Assembly: GCA_026388275.1 (NCBI GenBank)
Contig: JAPLKB010000052.1
Span: 1 to 57,345 of the forward strand
Length of the DNA stretch: 57,345 nt
Direction of reading: 5' to 3'
From: Pseudomonadota bacterium
GTDB lineage: Bacteria; Desulfobacterota; Syntrophorhabdia; Syntrophorhabdales; Syntrophorhabdaceae
Shown: positions 16,321 to 23,467 of the stretch, piece after piece
Layout: each line of letters starts with the position of its first letter
Position numbering within the stretch: the stretch's first letter is position 1
Notes under the pieces: model-generated
What the model was told of the DNA's origin: nothing
The model's database searches: none
Seen by the model: the letters and a program-made list of their open reading frames with translations, nothing else
Program-made: the position numbers and the translations under genes

Positions 16321-17826
16321 ATGGAGCGATTCAAAGACTTATTGAAGAATTTTTCGGAGATCTCCCAGGTCTACTTTGCAATAGGCGATGGGAACGAGCT
16401 TATGGTGACTGTTCAACCTGAACAGAATAACGGTCATTTTCAAGAATCCATAAGGAGGTTCTCCGCAGGAGTTCTCGATGGGGATAGATTAAAGTCCGGG
16501 CTAATGGGCCAATATGACATTTACGGCATACCAGTAAAGACAGGCGACTCCTCGGCTGTTGCTCTTATTGCATACAAAGGCAAGGATTCGGACCAGGTCA
16601 ATGGCTCTGAGCCTGAGAAAATGAGAAACCTTGTCCATGGCTTGGCTGGGATAATGGAAGACTATTATGCTGCCCGGAGAGAATCAGAGGAGTTAGCCGA
16701 TGAATTGGCTCAGGGATTTGAGACAATATCCCTTTACTCCCGAATCACTCCTCAGATCACGGCTTTCGGCTTTTCCGATAATATGCTTAGTAGCCTTACC
16801 CAGGATCTCCTTGAAACAATGCGGGCGGACCTTGTTTTCACGAATATATCTGCGCGGGAAAGATACAACCAACTGGCGGTAAACGGGCGTTTTTCAGGGG
16901 GAGTGGCAGATTTGCGGAGATTCATTGAAAACCTTATTGATGCTATTCCCTCAGATGCTTCAAGCTTGAAAAACAAGTATTTCGTTGTCAATGATTCTAA
17001 ATCCGATGGGGCCTATGAAAAACTTCATCAGGTACCGTACCGCTTTCTGGCAGCTTCGATTGAACACCAGAGTAATTTTTATGGCTGGCTCGGTGTAGTA
17101 TCCTTTAACATGGAAGAAATCTTTCGTCTCAGTGAACTGAGAATGTTGACTACCGTGGCGAAACAGATAGCAATTACCTTATCCAACATCGACCTTTACA
17201 ATGAACTGGACCGGTTTGTTGTCAATGTCGTCAGATCCCTCGTCTATGCCATTGAGGCCAAAGACACATATACAATGGGTCATTCGGAAAGGGTAAATCA
17301 GTACTGTATGAAAATGGCCTACAAACTTCGTCTGAGCAAAGAGGAAAGGAGGACCCTGTTCTGGTCGTCCATTCTGCATGACGTGGGCAAAATAGGAATT
17401 TCCGAAAGAGTACTGAATAAGCCTGGGTCCCTGACGGATGAAGAATACGAGGAGATCAAGACACACCCGGAGAAGGGTTATAAAATTCTCAATCCCTTGA
17501 ATCAGTTGCAGGAATCTCTCCAGGCTATCCTCCACCATCATGAGCGGTATGACGGGACAGGATATCCGGGCAGGCTTAAAGAAAATGAGATTCCCCTGCA
17601 ATCCCGGATTATTGCAGTGGCCGATACCTTCGATGCTATCACGTCCGATCGATCCTACCGCTCTCACAAAACGGCCGAGCAAGCTTTAGCCATTTTGGAT
17701 GACGTGGCAGGCAGGCAGCTTGACCCTGAAATAGTTCAGGTATTCAAAACCGTGTATGATAACGGAATTGTGTCTGAGACCGATGAAATTCTTTTCGAAG
17801 AGATGAGACAGGGTAAGGCAAAATGA
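16321..17826 (+). CDS. HD-GYP domain phosphodiesterase
   Basis: A 501-aa protein. The first ~300 residues resemble a degenerate sensory/GAF-like region without clear motifs. The C-terminal part is a full HD-GYP domain: MGHSERVNQYCMKMAYKL, H353-D354 in ILHDVGKIG, HHERYDGTGYPG with the GYP triplet at 414-416, and VADTFDAITSDRSYR. Such enzymes hydrolyse cyclic di-GMP. It begins 5 bp after the receiver gene and its stop overlaps the STAS gene start (ATGA). That places c-di-GMP turnover in the same transcript as the secretion ATPase. Confidence 0.9.
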   Translation: MERFKDLLKNFSEISQVYFAIGDGNELMVTVQPEQNNGHFQESIRRFSAGVLDGDRLKSGLMGQYDIYGIPVKTGDSSAVALIAYKGKDSDQVNGSEPEKMRNLVHGLAGIMEDYYAARRESEELADELAQGFETISLYSRITPQITAFGFSDNMLSSLTQDLLETMRADLVFTNISARERYNQLAVNGRFSGGVADLRRFIENLIDAIPSDASSLKNKYFVVNDSKSDGAYEKLHQVPYRFLAASIEHQSNFYGWLGVVSFNMEEIFRLSELRMLTTVAKQIAITLSNIDLYNELDRFVVNVVRSLVYAIEAKDTYTMGHSERVNQYCMKMAYKLRLSKEERRTLFWSSILHDVGKIGISERVLNKPGSLTDEEYEEIKTHPEKGYKILNPLNQLQESLQAILHHHERYDGTGYPGRLKENEIPLQSRIIAVADTFDAITSDRSYRSHKTAEQALAILDDVAGRQLDPEIVQVFKTVYDNGIVSETDEILFEEMRQGKAK

Positions 17827-18170
17827 CATCACCAAAAATTCAGACGACGACGGTCGGCATCAATGTGGTTGTGACAATAAAAGAATCCCTGACATTTAAG
17901 ACCTGTGAAGAGCTGGAAACGATATTTAATCAGCTGATCAGGCAAAACAAAAACAGAATTGTGCTTGAATTCGGAGATGTAAACTTTATGGACAGTCAGG
18001 CTCTGGAACTCTTATTAACTATGCACGAGTCGTTGATGAATTCCGGTGGAATTCTAAAAATATTCGGTCTGAACGGGGTCTGTCGCGATATTCTTGTTAC
18101 GACCCGGCTGATCAATCTTCTTAACATATATTGGGATATGCAGGAAGCACTCCGAGAGGAGTCTCCATGA
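17823..18170 (+). CDS. STAS-domain protein (anti-sigma factor antagonist-like)
   Basis: A 115-aa single-domain STAS protein. The core strand and helix read NRIVLEFGDVNFMDSQALEL, where the serine in MDSQAL is at the position phosphorylated in SpoIIAA-type proteins. It overlaps the HD-GYP gene at its start and the GspE-like gene at its end (both ATGA). It may be a phospho-switch binding a kinase or the ATPase; no anti-sigma kinase gene is nearby, so the partner is unknown. Confidence 0.83.
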   Translation: MTSPKIQTTTVGINVVVTIKESLTFKTCEELETIFNQLIRQNKNRIVLEFGDVNFMDSQALELLLTMHESLMNSGGILKIFGLNGVCRDILVTTRLINLLNIYWDMQEALREESP

Positions 18171-19876
18171 CCTTTCGTTTCCCCACAAGAAAGAAGCTTG
18201 GAGAAATTCTTGTAAGACGGGGAACTATAACCCCCGAGCAGATGAACGAGTATCTCCGGATGCAGAAGGAGGTCAAAAAACCTCTGGGAGAACTACTTGT
18301 CGAGCAGGGGGTAATAACGAGCCAGGAACTGACGGGATTTCTCGGGGAACAGCTCGGAATTCCCCATGTGTGGCTGCGAAAGGGCCTCGTTGATCCCAGG
18401 ATAGTACATATCGTTCCAAAAGAGAAAGCTTCTCAGTTCCAGGTGGTTCCCATGTTCCGCGTGAGAAACATATTAACCTTGGCCACTGCAGACCCGCACG
18501 CCATCTTTGTGTTTGATGAAATAGCCAAAATTACGGGATTGAAAGTCCAGCCGGTTCTTTGCCGTTCTGATGATATTCTGGAAGCAATTCGCGAATGCTA
18601 CAATGAAGAGGTGAGCATCGATGAGGTGATGACCAGCATCGATGAAGCGGCCATTGAGGTGGTCCGGTCCTCACCGGAACGGGCTGTCAGTGAAATAGCA
18701 GAAATGGCGGAAGGGAGCCCCGTCATCAAGCTGACGAACATGATCATCATGAAGGCCATACGAGACGGCGCAAGCGATATCCACATCGAACCGCAGGTTG
18801 ATCAGTTCCGGGTCAGAATCAGGATCGACGGACTCCTGTATGAGCTTATGTCGCCTAAACAGGAGATGCATCCAGCCATTGTTTCAAGGTTGAAGGTTAT
18901 GGCCAATCTCGATATTTCAGAAAGGCGGATTCCTCAAGATGGCCGAATTCAAGTGATGCTTGACGGGAATACCATCGACCTGCGGTTTTCCTCATTACCC
19001 TCCATTCATGGTGAAAAAATTGTCTTAAGAATTCTCGATCAGAGGAAAGCGATACTGGACATTAACAAGCTAGGTTTTGAAGAGGATATTCTGACGAGGT
19101 TCAAGTCTCTTTTGAAGCGGCCTCATGGCTTGGTTCTGGTTTGTGGCCCCACAGGAAGCGGTAAGACTTCTACACTCTATTCGGCAATATCTCTCCTCAA
19201 CACGCAAGAGAAAAACATTGTCACGATTGAAGACCCGGTGGAGTATCAACTTAAAGGCGTCAACCAGAATCAGGTAAGGGAAGCTATAGGCCTGACATTT
19301 GCTAAGTTCTTGAAACATACCCTGCGTCAGGACCCGGACATCATTCTCGTTGGTGAAATCAGAGACCGTGAGACAGCGGAGATTGCTATTCAGGCTTCCC
19401 TTACCGGCCACCTGGTGCTCTCCACAATACATACAAATGACAGCATCAGCGTAATTACACGCCTTCTCGAAATGGGTATAGAACCGTATCTTATTTCTTC
19501 CGCCCTTCTTGCCTCCATGTCACAGCGTCTGGTCAGGATGACATGCCGGGACTGCGAAACCGGCTATTTTCCTCCGGCCACGGTGCTTAAAGAGCTGGGC
19601 GTTGATGAAGGTAAGCAGATGAGACTGTCAAAAGGCAAAGGGTGTGCCAGTTGTTATGATTCAGGATATAAGGGACGGACGGCTATTTACGAGCTTCTGG
19701 AAATGGATGATGGATTGCAGGCCCTGATTCTGAGCAACCCCACTACCGATGCCCTGCGGCGGTATACCAGAGAAAAGGGTTTCAAGACGCTGAAGCAGGA
19801 TGGCTACAGAAAGGTCTTGCAGGGTATAACGACCATTGAAGAGGTCGCGCGGGCAGCTTCTACGGAAACATGGTGA
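18167..19876 (+). CDS. gspE: Type II secretion/type IV pilus assembly ATPase (GspE/PilB family)
   Basis: A 569-aa hexameric ATPase that powers pseudopilus extension at the inner membrane. The N-terminus has two MshEN-like motifs (KLGEILVRRGTITPEQMNEY and PLGELLVEQGVITSQELTGF), the type that binds c-di-GMP in MshE. The core has Walker A GPTGSGKTS (327-335), Walker B IILVGEIRD, and a zinc site of two CXXC pairs (460/463 and 493/496). ATG 18167 overlaps the STAS stop; a longer in-frame start lies inside that gene. It is followed by gspF. Confidence 0.93.
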   Translation: MTFRFPTRKKLGEILVRRGTITPEQMNEYLRMQKEVKKPLGELLVEQGVITSQELTGFLGEQLGIPHVWLRKGLVDPRIVHIVPKEKASQFQVVPMFRVRNILTLATADPHAIFVFDEIAKITGLKVQPVLCRSDDILEAIRECYNEEVSIDEVMTSIDEAAIEVVRSSPERAVSEIAEMAEGSPVIKLTNMIIMKAIRDGASDIHIEPQVDQFRVRIRIDGLLYELMSPKQEMHPAIVSRLKVMANLDISERRIPQDGRIQVMLDGNTIDLRFSSLPSIHGEKIVLRILDQRKAILDINKLGFEEDILTRFKSLLKRPHGLVLVCGPTGSGKTSTLYSAISLLNTQEKNIVTIEDPVEYQLKGVNQNQVREAIGLTFAKFLKHTLRQDPDIILVGEIRDRETAEIAIQASLTGHLVLSTIHTNDSISVITRLLEMGIEPYLISSALLASMSQRLVRMTCRDCETGYFPPATVLKELGVDEGKQMRLSKGKGCASCYDSGYKGRTAIYELLEMDDGLQALILSNPTTDALRRYTREKGFKTLKQDGYRKVLQGITTIEEVARAASTETW

Positions 19877-19889
19877 GGGGGAAACCTCT

Positions 19890-21035
19890 ATGGCAATTAC
19901 TCTGACGCGAAGCACCCCTGCTCCTGCAGTAAATGGAGCGACGGGATCCTCGGCGGCTTCAACCGCTTGGAAGAAGAGCCTCTTTAGCGTTTTTAGCAAG
20001 CCCGTCAGTACGAGCGAACTGATTTTTTTCAATTCCCAGCTTTCACTCATGATGGAAATAGGCATATCTCTGCCAAACGCTCTGAGAGCTGTTAGCGATC
20101 AGACTAACAATGCTGCATTCCAGGAAATAGTTCTCGCCATGCTCAAAGATCTTGAGGAAGGGAAACAGTTATCGGATGCCATGAACAGCTATCCCGAAAT
20201 ATTCAGTGCCGTTTATGTCAGTATGGTAAGGGCGGGAGAAGCGGGTGGCTTTTTGAAGAAAACCCTTGACGGTATTATCGTAATGCAAGAAAAAAGACAG
20301 GCCCTCATTGCCCAGTTACGTTCAGCTCTCACCTACCCGGTCATGCTTTCTATTATGTCTATTGCAGTCATAATTTTTGTCCTGGTGGGAATTCTGCCAA
20401 AATTTGCCGTGCTGTTTTCAGGCAAGGAGACTCTCCTGCCTTGGACCACGAAGTTCCTGATAGCTGCCAGTAATTCTCTCAGGGGATACTGGTGGGGATA
20501 TATCGCCGGCATCGCCGCAATTTGTACAGGTTTTTACTGCATCCTTCGTACCTCCTGGGCGCAGTCGTTTATTGACCGGGTTCTTGTGACCGCTCCCATT
20601 ATCGGGAAGCTGACGAATAAGATATATACCTGCCAGTTGTTGAGGACAATTGGTCACCTGCTTGAAAGCAGTGTTACCATCGTGGACGCTTTGGCTGTGA
20701 CAGGAGCCACATTCAGAAATCGTTATTATGTCGAATTTGTAGATCAATTGAGGCAGCATGTTGTGGAGGGGGGGCAGTTCTCCCGTCTCTTTGCCACTAA
20801 TCCCTACATAATGGAATCGGTGAAGCAGATGATCCATACAGGCGAAGAAGTGGGAGATCTCCCGCGGGTGATGCTACGTCTGGCTCACTTCTATGACGGT
20901 GAAGTGGAGCGGGAACTGAAGACCGTAGGCTCATTGATTGAGCCTCTGGCTTTGGTGTTTCTCGGGGTGGTGGTTGCCATCATTGTTTCCTCGGTGATCC
21001 TGCCAGTTTTCAGAATAGCCGGCGCTGTTCAATGA
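19890..21035 (+). CDS. gspF: Type II secretion/type IV pilus inner-membrane platform protein (GspF/PilC family)
   Basis: A 381-aa protein with the duplicated GspF domain: first copy near ELIFFNSQLSLMMEIGISLP with YVSMVRAGEAGGFL, second copy near LLRTIGHLLESSVTIVDAL with MIHTGEEVGDLPRVM. Three membrane helices are visible, the last near the C-terminus (LALVFLGVVVAIIVSSVIL). It anchors the ATPase and pseudopilus base. The start ATG 19890 follows gaggggg; the frame is open further upstream into gspE without a better start. Confidence 0.92.
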   Translation: MAITLTRSTPAPAVNGATGSSAASTAWKKSLFSVFSKPVSTSELIFFNSQLSLMMEIGISLPNALRAVSDQTNNAAFQEIVLAMLKDLEEGKQLSDAMNSYPEIFSAVYVSMVRAGEAGGFLKKTLDGIIVMQEKRQALIAQLRSALTYPVMLSIMSIAVIIFVLVGILPKFAVLFSGKETLLPWTTKFLIAASNSLRGYWWGYIAGIAAICTGFYCILRTSWAQSFIDRVLVTAPIIGKLTNKIYTCQLLRTIGHLLESSVTIVDALAVTGATFRNRYYVEFVDQLRQHVVEGGQFSRLFATNPYIMESVKQMIHTGEEVGDLPRVMLRLAHFYDGEVERELKTVGSLIEPLALVFLGVVVAIIVSSVILPVFRIAGAVQ

Positions 21036-21191
21036 GGTACCTGACCCAAATGAATCCTGATTTTCAAAGCAGGTTAATAATTAAAAAAACTATTTGGTTT
21101 TTGGGACTTAAGCAAATCTTTTTTTTTCCGATATTATATTATATATTCTGATATGTAAGAAGCGTTTAAGAATATAAGACAGGAGGTCTAT
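21036..21191 (+). promoter_or_regulatory. AT-rich gap before the major pseudopilin; possible internal promoter
   Basis: This 156-bp gap is the longest in the secretion operon. It holds a very AT-rich tract (atattatattatatattctg near 21131-21150) and a strong aggagg site just before the pseudopilin start. An internal promoter or processing site raising major pseudopilin output would fit, but I found no convincing -35/-10 pair or sigma-54 GG/GC pair at the right spacing. Confidence 0.3.
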
Positions 21192-21758
21192 ATGACAAAA
21201 TGCAGGGATCAGTTCTACAAGGTAAAGGATCAGGGAGGGTTTACTCTTCTGGAAATGTTAATAGCGATCGTTATCCTCGGAATTCTCGCAGCTATCATCA
21301 TTCCGCAAATCACCACGTCATCCGATGATGCCAAGGTTAGTGCAACCAAGTCCAATCTGGCAGCTATGCGGGGCGCAATCGAGCAATACTATGTGCAGCA
21401 CAATCAAACATATCCCGGTGCCAAGGATAATGCCGGGGTTGCTACCACAGACCCCACGGTCTGCGCAACGGCTTTCGTGGATCAGTTGGCAAAATACTCA
21501 CAGGCTGACGGCAAAGCAGCTTCCGACCAGGCAAGTCTGACCGCGCCTATCTTCGGACCTTACATGAAGGGTGCGGCATTGCCGGTCAATTCCTTCAGCA
21601 ATCTGGCTACAATTGCCTGTGATACCACTACCACTGACATTACCACGAGGACTGTAGGCGGCGGAACAGGCTGGAAATTCAACGTCAAGACTGGCGTATT
21701 GTTCGCCAACGATGGTGGCAGCACTGGTTCACCGTCAGTTGCACATAAGGATTATTAG
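21192..21758 (+). CDS. gspG: Major pseudopilin-like protein (GspG/PilA type)
   Basis: A 188-aa protein with a class III prepilin signal: a ~16-residue leader ending QGG, then FTLLEMLIAIVILGILAAII with the invariant Glu at +5. The mature part has a long hydrophobic helix and a C-terminal domain rich in Thr, Asp and Gly (YVQHNQTYPGA early on). It is longer than the usual 130-150 aa GspG. Being first of five pseudopilin-like genes and preceded by the strongest ribosome-binding site, it is the probable major subunit. No prepilin peptidase gene is in the window. Confidence 0.88.
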   Translation: MTKCRDQFYKVKDQGGFTLLEMLIAIVILGILAAIIIPQITTSSDDAKVSATKSNLAAMRGAIEQYYVQHNQTYPGAKDNAGVATTDPTVCATAFVDQLAKYSQADGKAASDQASLTAPIFGPYMKGAALPVNSFSNLATIACDTTTTDITTRTVGGGTGWKFNVKTGVLFANDGGSTGSPSVAHKDY

Positions 21759-21790
21759 ACAGGGTCTTTCACGTGAATGGTGTCTGCGGA

Positions 21791-21813
21791 GCCTCCTATG
21801 GGCTTCTGGAGGC
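21791..21813 (+). other. GC-rich hairpin between the pseudopilin genes
   Basis: A 6-bp perfect stem gcctcc/ggaggc with an 11-nt loop lies 33 bp after the major pseudopilin gene. There is no T run after it. It could act as an mRNA-stabilising or attenuating structure limiting read-through to the minor pseudopilins; this is inference. Confidence 0.45.
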
Positions 21814-21839
21814 ACCTTCATAAGTAGCAGAGTAAAATA

Positions 21840-22394
21840 GTGAAGAACTCTCTCCCATGCAAACTGTTTATTGACAGAAAAGGGGTAATACTCCTTGATC
21901 TTCTCATAGTGGCAATAATTCTGGCTATCCTGGGAATGGTTGCAATACCCATTTTTTCCTCCTTTATTGCTGACAATAAATTAGAAGGATCGGCGGGAGA
22001 ATTGGTGGCCGGTCTACAGTATGCCGGAAATCTGGCAGTGCAGTATCAGAGACCCTTCGGTCTTTGTGCCGATGTGGCAGGGAACTGGTTCAAGGTCTTT
22101 GATACGAGTCCTTCGCCAAACCCGACGCCCCCGGCAAGACCGGACAATATACCTCCCGTTGACGAGAATGGTATCGTACTCAATCCATTTGACAAGACCT
22201 GGTATGTAAAGGACTTTGACACGATGGACATCTATAAGGGAGTTCAGATCACTTCGATTCCTTCGGGGGGTACGGTTCAATTCTATCCCGACGGCCATTC
22301 CGGTTTTACTGACAGCGTTTTTTCAATCAGCTATGGAGGAAAGCAGAAGACCATAACGGTAAACGGCACAACAGGTCTGATTACGGTGCAGTGA
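21840..22394 (+). CDS. Minor pseudopilin-like protein (GspH-like)
   Basis: A 184-aa protein beginning at GTG 21840. The prepilin-like segment reads KGVILLDLLIVAIILAILGM, so cleavage after Gly would leave Val at +1 and Asp, not Glu, at +5. The body has GELVAGLQYAGNLAVQYQRP, the region following the first helix that resembles GspH/FimT proteins. Its stop overlaps the next gene. Substitution of the invariant Glu could affect its place in the pseudopilus. Confidence 0.78.
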   Translation: MKNSLPCKLFIDRKGVILLDLLIVAIILAILGMVAIPIFSSFIADNKLEGSAGELVAGLQYAGNLAVQYQRPFGLCADVAGNWFKVFDTSPSPNPTPPARPDNIPPVDENGIVLNPFDKTWYVKDFDTMDIYKGVQITSIPSGGTVQFYPDGHSGFTDSVFSISYGGKQKTITVNGTTGLITVQ

Positions 22395-22849
22395 TGTCGA
22401 GGACGGCAACAGGAATGAAAAGAAGAGTCCCTGATCCATTTGTTAAGGGTATGTCTAAGACGGCCGGCTTTACGCTCTTCGAGGTGGTTCTTGCCATCTT
22501 CATACTTCTTACAGCTATTGTCCCCATGATAAACGCCTTTGGACCCTCTCTTTTTGCCACAGTTTCCGAAGAAGCTACCATTGTCTTCACCAATTACGCG
22601 AGACAGACGCTCAACCGGGTTGCCGTTCTTGATTTCAAAATACTCAACAACCTTGTTCTGAACAATCAGGCAAACCCTGTTAATCTGAATATTCTTTTTG
22701 CAGACGGAAAAGAAGCCTTTTCCCTCAGAGGCACGAACTATATTCCGACGGTAATAATCACCGATGCCAGCGCAGGAGCCGGCGGTTTGCTTGAAATAAC
22801 TGTCACACTGAATCAGGTCGTCCTGAAGACCCTGAAGGCGGATTACTGA
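22394..22849 (+). CDS. Minor pseudopilin-like protein (GspI-like)
   Basis: A pseudopilin with AGFTLFEVVLAIFILLTAIV, Phe at +1 and Glu at +5. The frame opens at GTG 22391/ATG 22394, overlapping the previous stop, giving a ~25-residue leader. An ATG at 22451 would give the compact leader MSKTAG before the cleavage site and is a plausible alternative start. Total length is about 151 aa, close to GspI. No other domains are visible. Confidence 0.78.
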   Translation: MSRTATGMKRRVPDPFVKGMSKTAGFTLFEVVLAIFILLTAIVPMINAFGPSLFATVSEEATIVFTNYARQTLNRVAVLDFKILNNLVLNNQANPVNLNILFADGKEAFSLRGTNYIPTVIITDASAGAGGLLEITVTLNQVVLKTLKADY

Positions 22850-22851
22850 GA

Positions 22852-23463
22852 ATGGATATGGACCGAAAAACAGGCGGTTTCACTTTGATGGAAATGCTCA
22901 TCAGTATCGTTCTTCTCGGGATTATCATGTTCGGTCTGGAAGGGCCGCTAAGCACTGCCCTCTCCTCTTACAAGGGCACGAAGGGAAAACAGGATTTGCT
23001 CGTAAAAGCTCGTTTGGCCACAGAGCGCATGGTCATGTTCGTCCAAAAAACAGACCGAATCGAGAATCCCACAGGAACAAATGAAGAAGTTCTCAAGATC
23101 AGCGAACGACTGCTTGACACGTACAATAACAACAGCCATGCCTATATAGTCGCGGGAGACGGAAAGCTGGACGCCGACAACAATGGCGATGGAATCGTAA
23201 ATGTCGGCACCGACGATTCCGTAGAGTACATCACATATGATCTTGATAAATCTGACAGCGCCAACTGGAAACTGATGGAACAGTTGCCCGATTACAGCTC
23301 TGCCCCGAGCGGACTGCTCACGAAGAAAGTGGTCTGTGAGCATGTGACCGAGTTCAAGGTGAGTCGTTTCTCAAACAGCCTTGTCGAAATCCGTCTGTCC
23401 GTTAATGAAGGAAATACGGGCTTGAGCCTTCAAACGAGAGCGCGCGCGAGGCTCATGGAATGA
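22852..23463 (+). CDS. Minor pseudopilin-like protein (GspJ-like)
   Basis: A 203-aa protein with leader MDMDRKTGG followed by FTLMEMLISIVLLGIIMFGL, with the canonical Glu at +5. Length and the Asp-rich middle (DNNGDGIVN, a possible calcium-binding loop) fit GspJ-type minor pseudopilins. It starts 2 bp after the previous gene and ends 4 bp before the next one. Confidence 0.8.
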   Translation: MDMDRKTGGFTLMEMLISIVLLGIIMFGLEGPLSTALSSYKGTKGKQDLLVKARLATERMVMFVQKTDRIENPTGTNEEVLKISERLLDTYNNNSHAYIVAGDGKLDADNNGDGIVNVGTDDSVEYITYDLDKSDSANWKLMEQLPDYSSAPSGLLTKKVVCEHVTEFKVSRFSNSLVEIRLSVNEGNTGLSLQTRARARLME

Positions 23464-23467
23464 TGGC

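Noticed and set aside
21061-21150. A possible sigma-54 promoter before the major pseudopilin
   Set aside because: GG and GC pairs are present, but the spacing is wrong (7 or 14 bp instead of 10).
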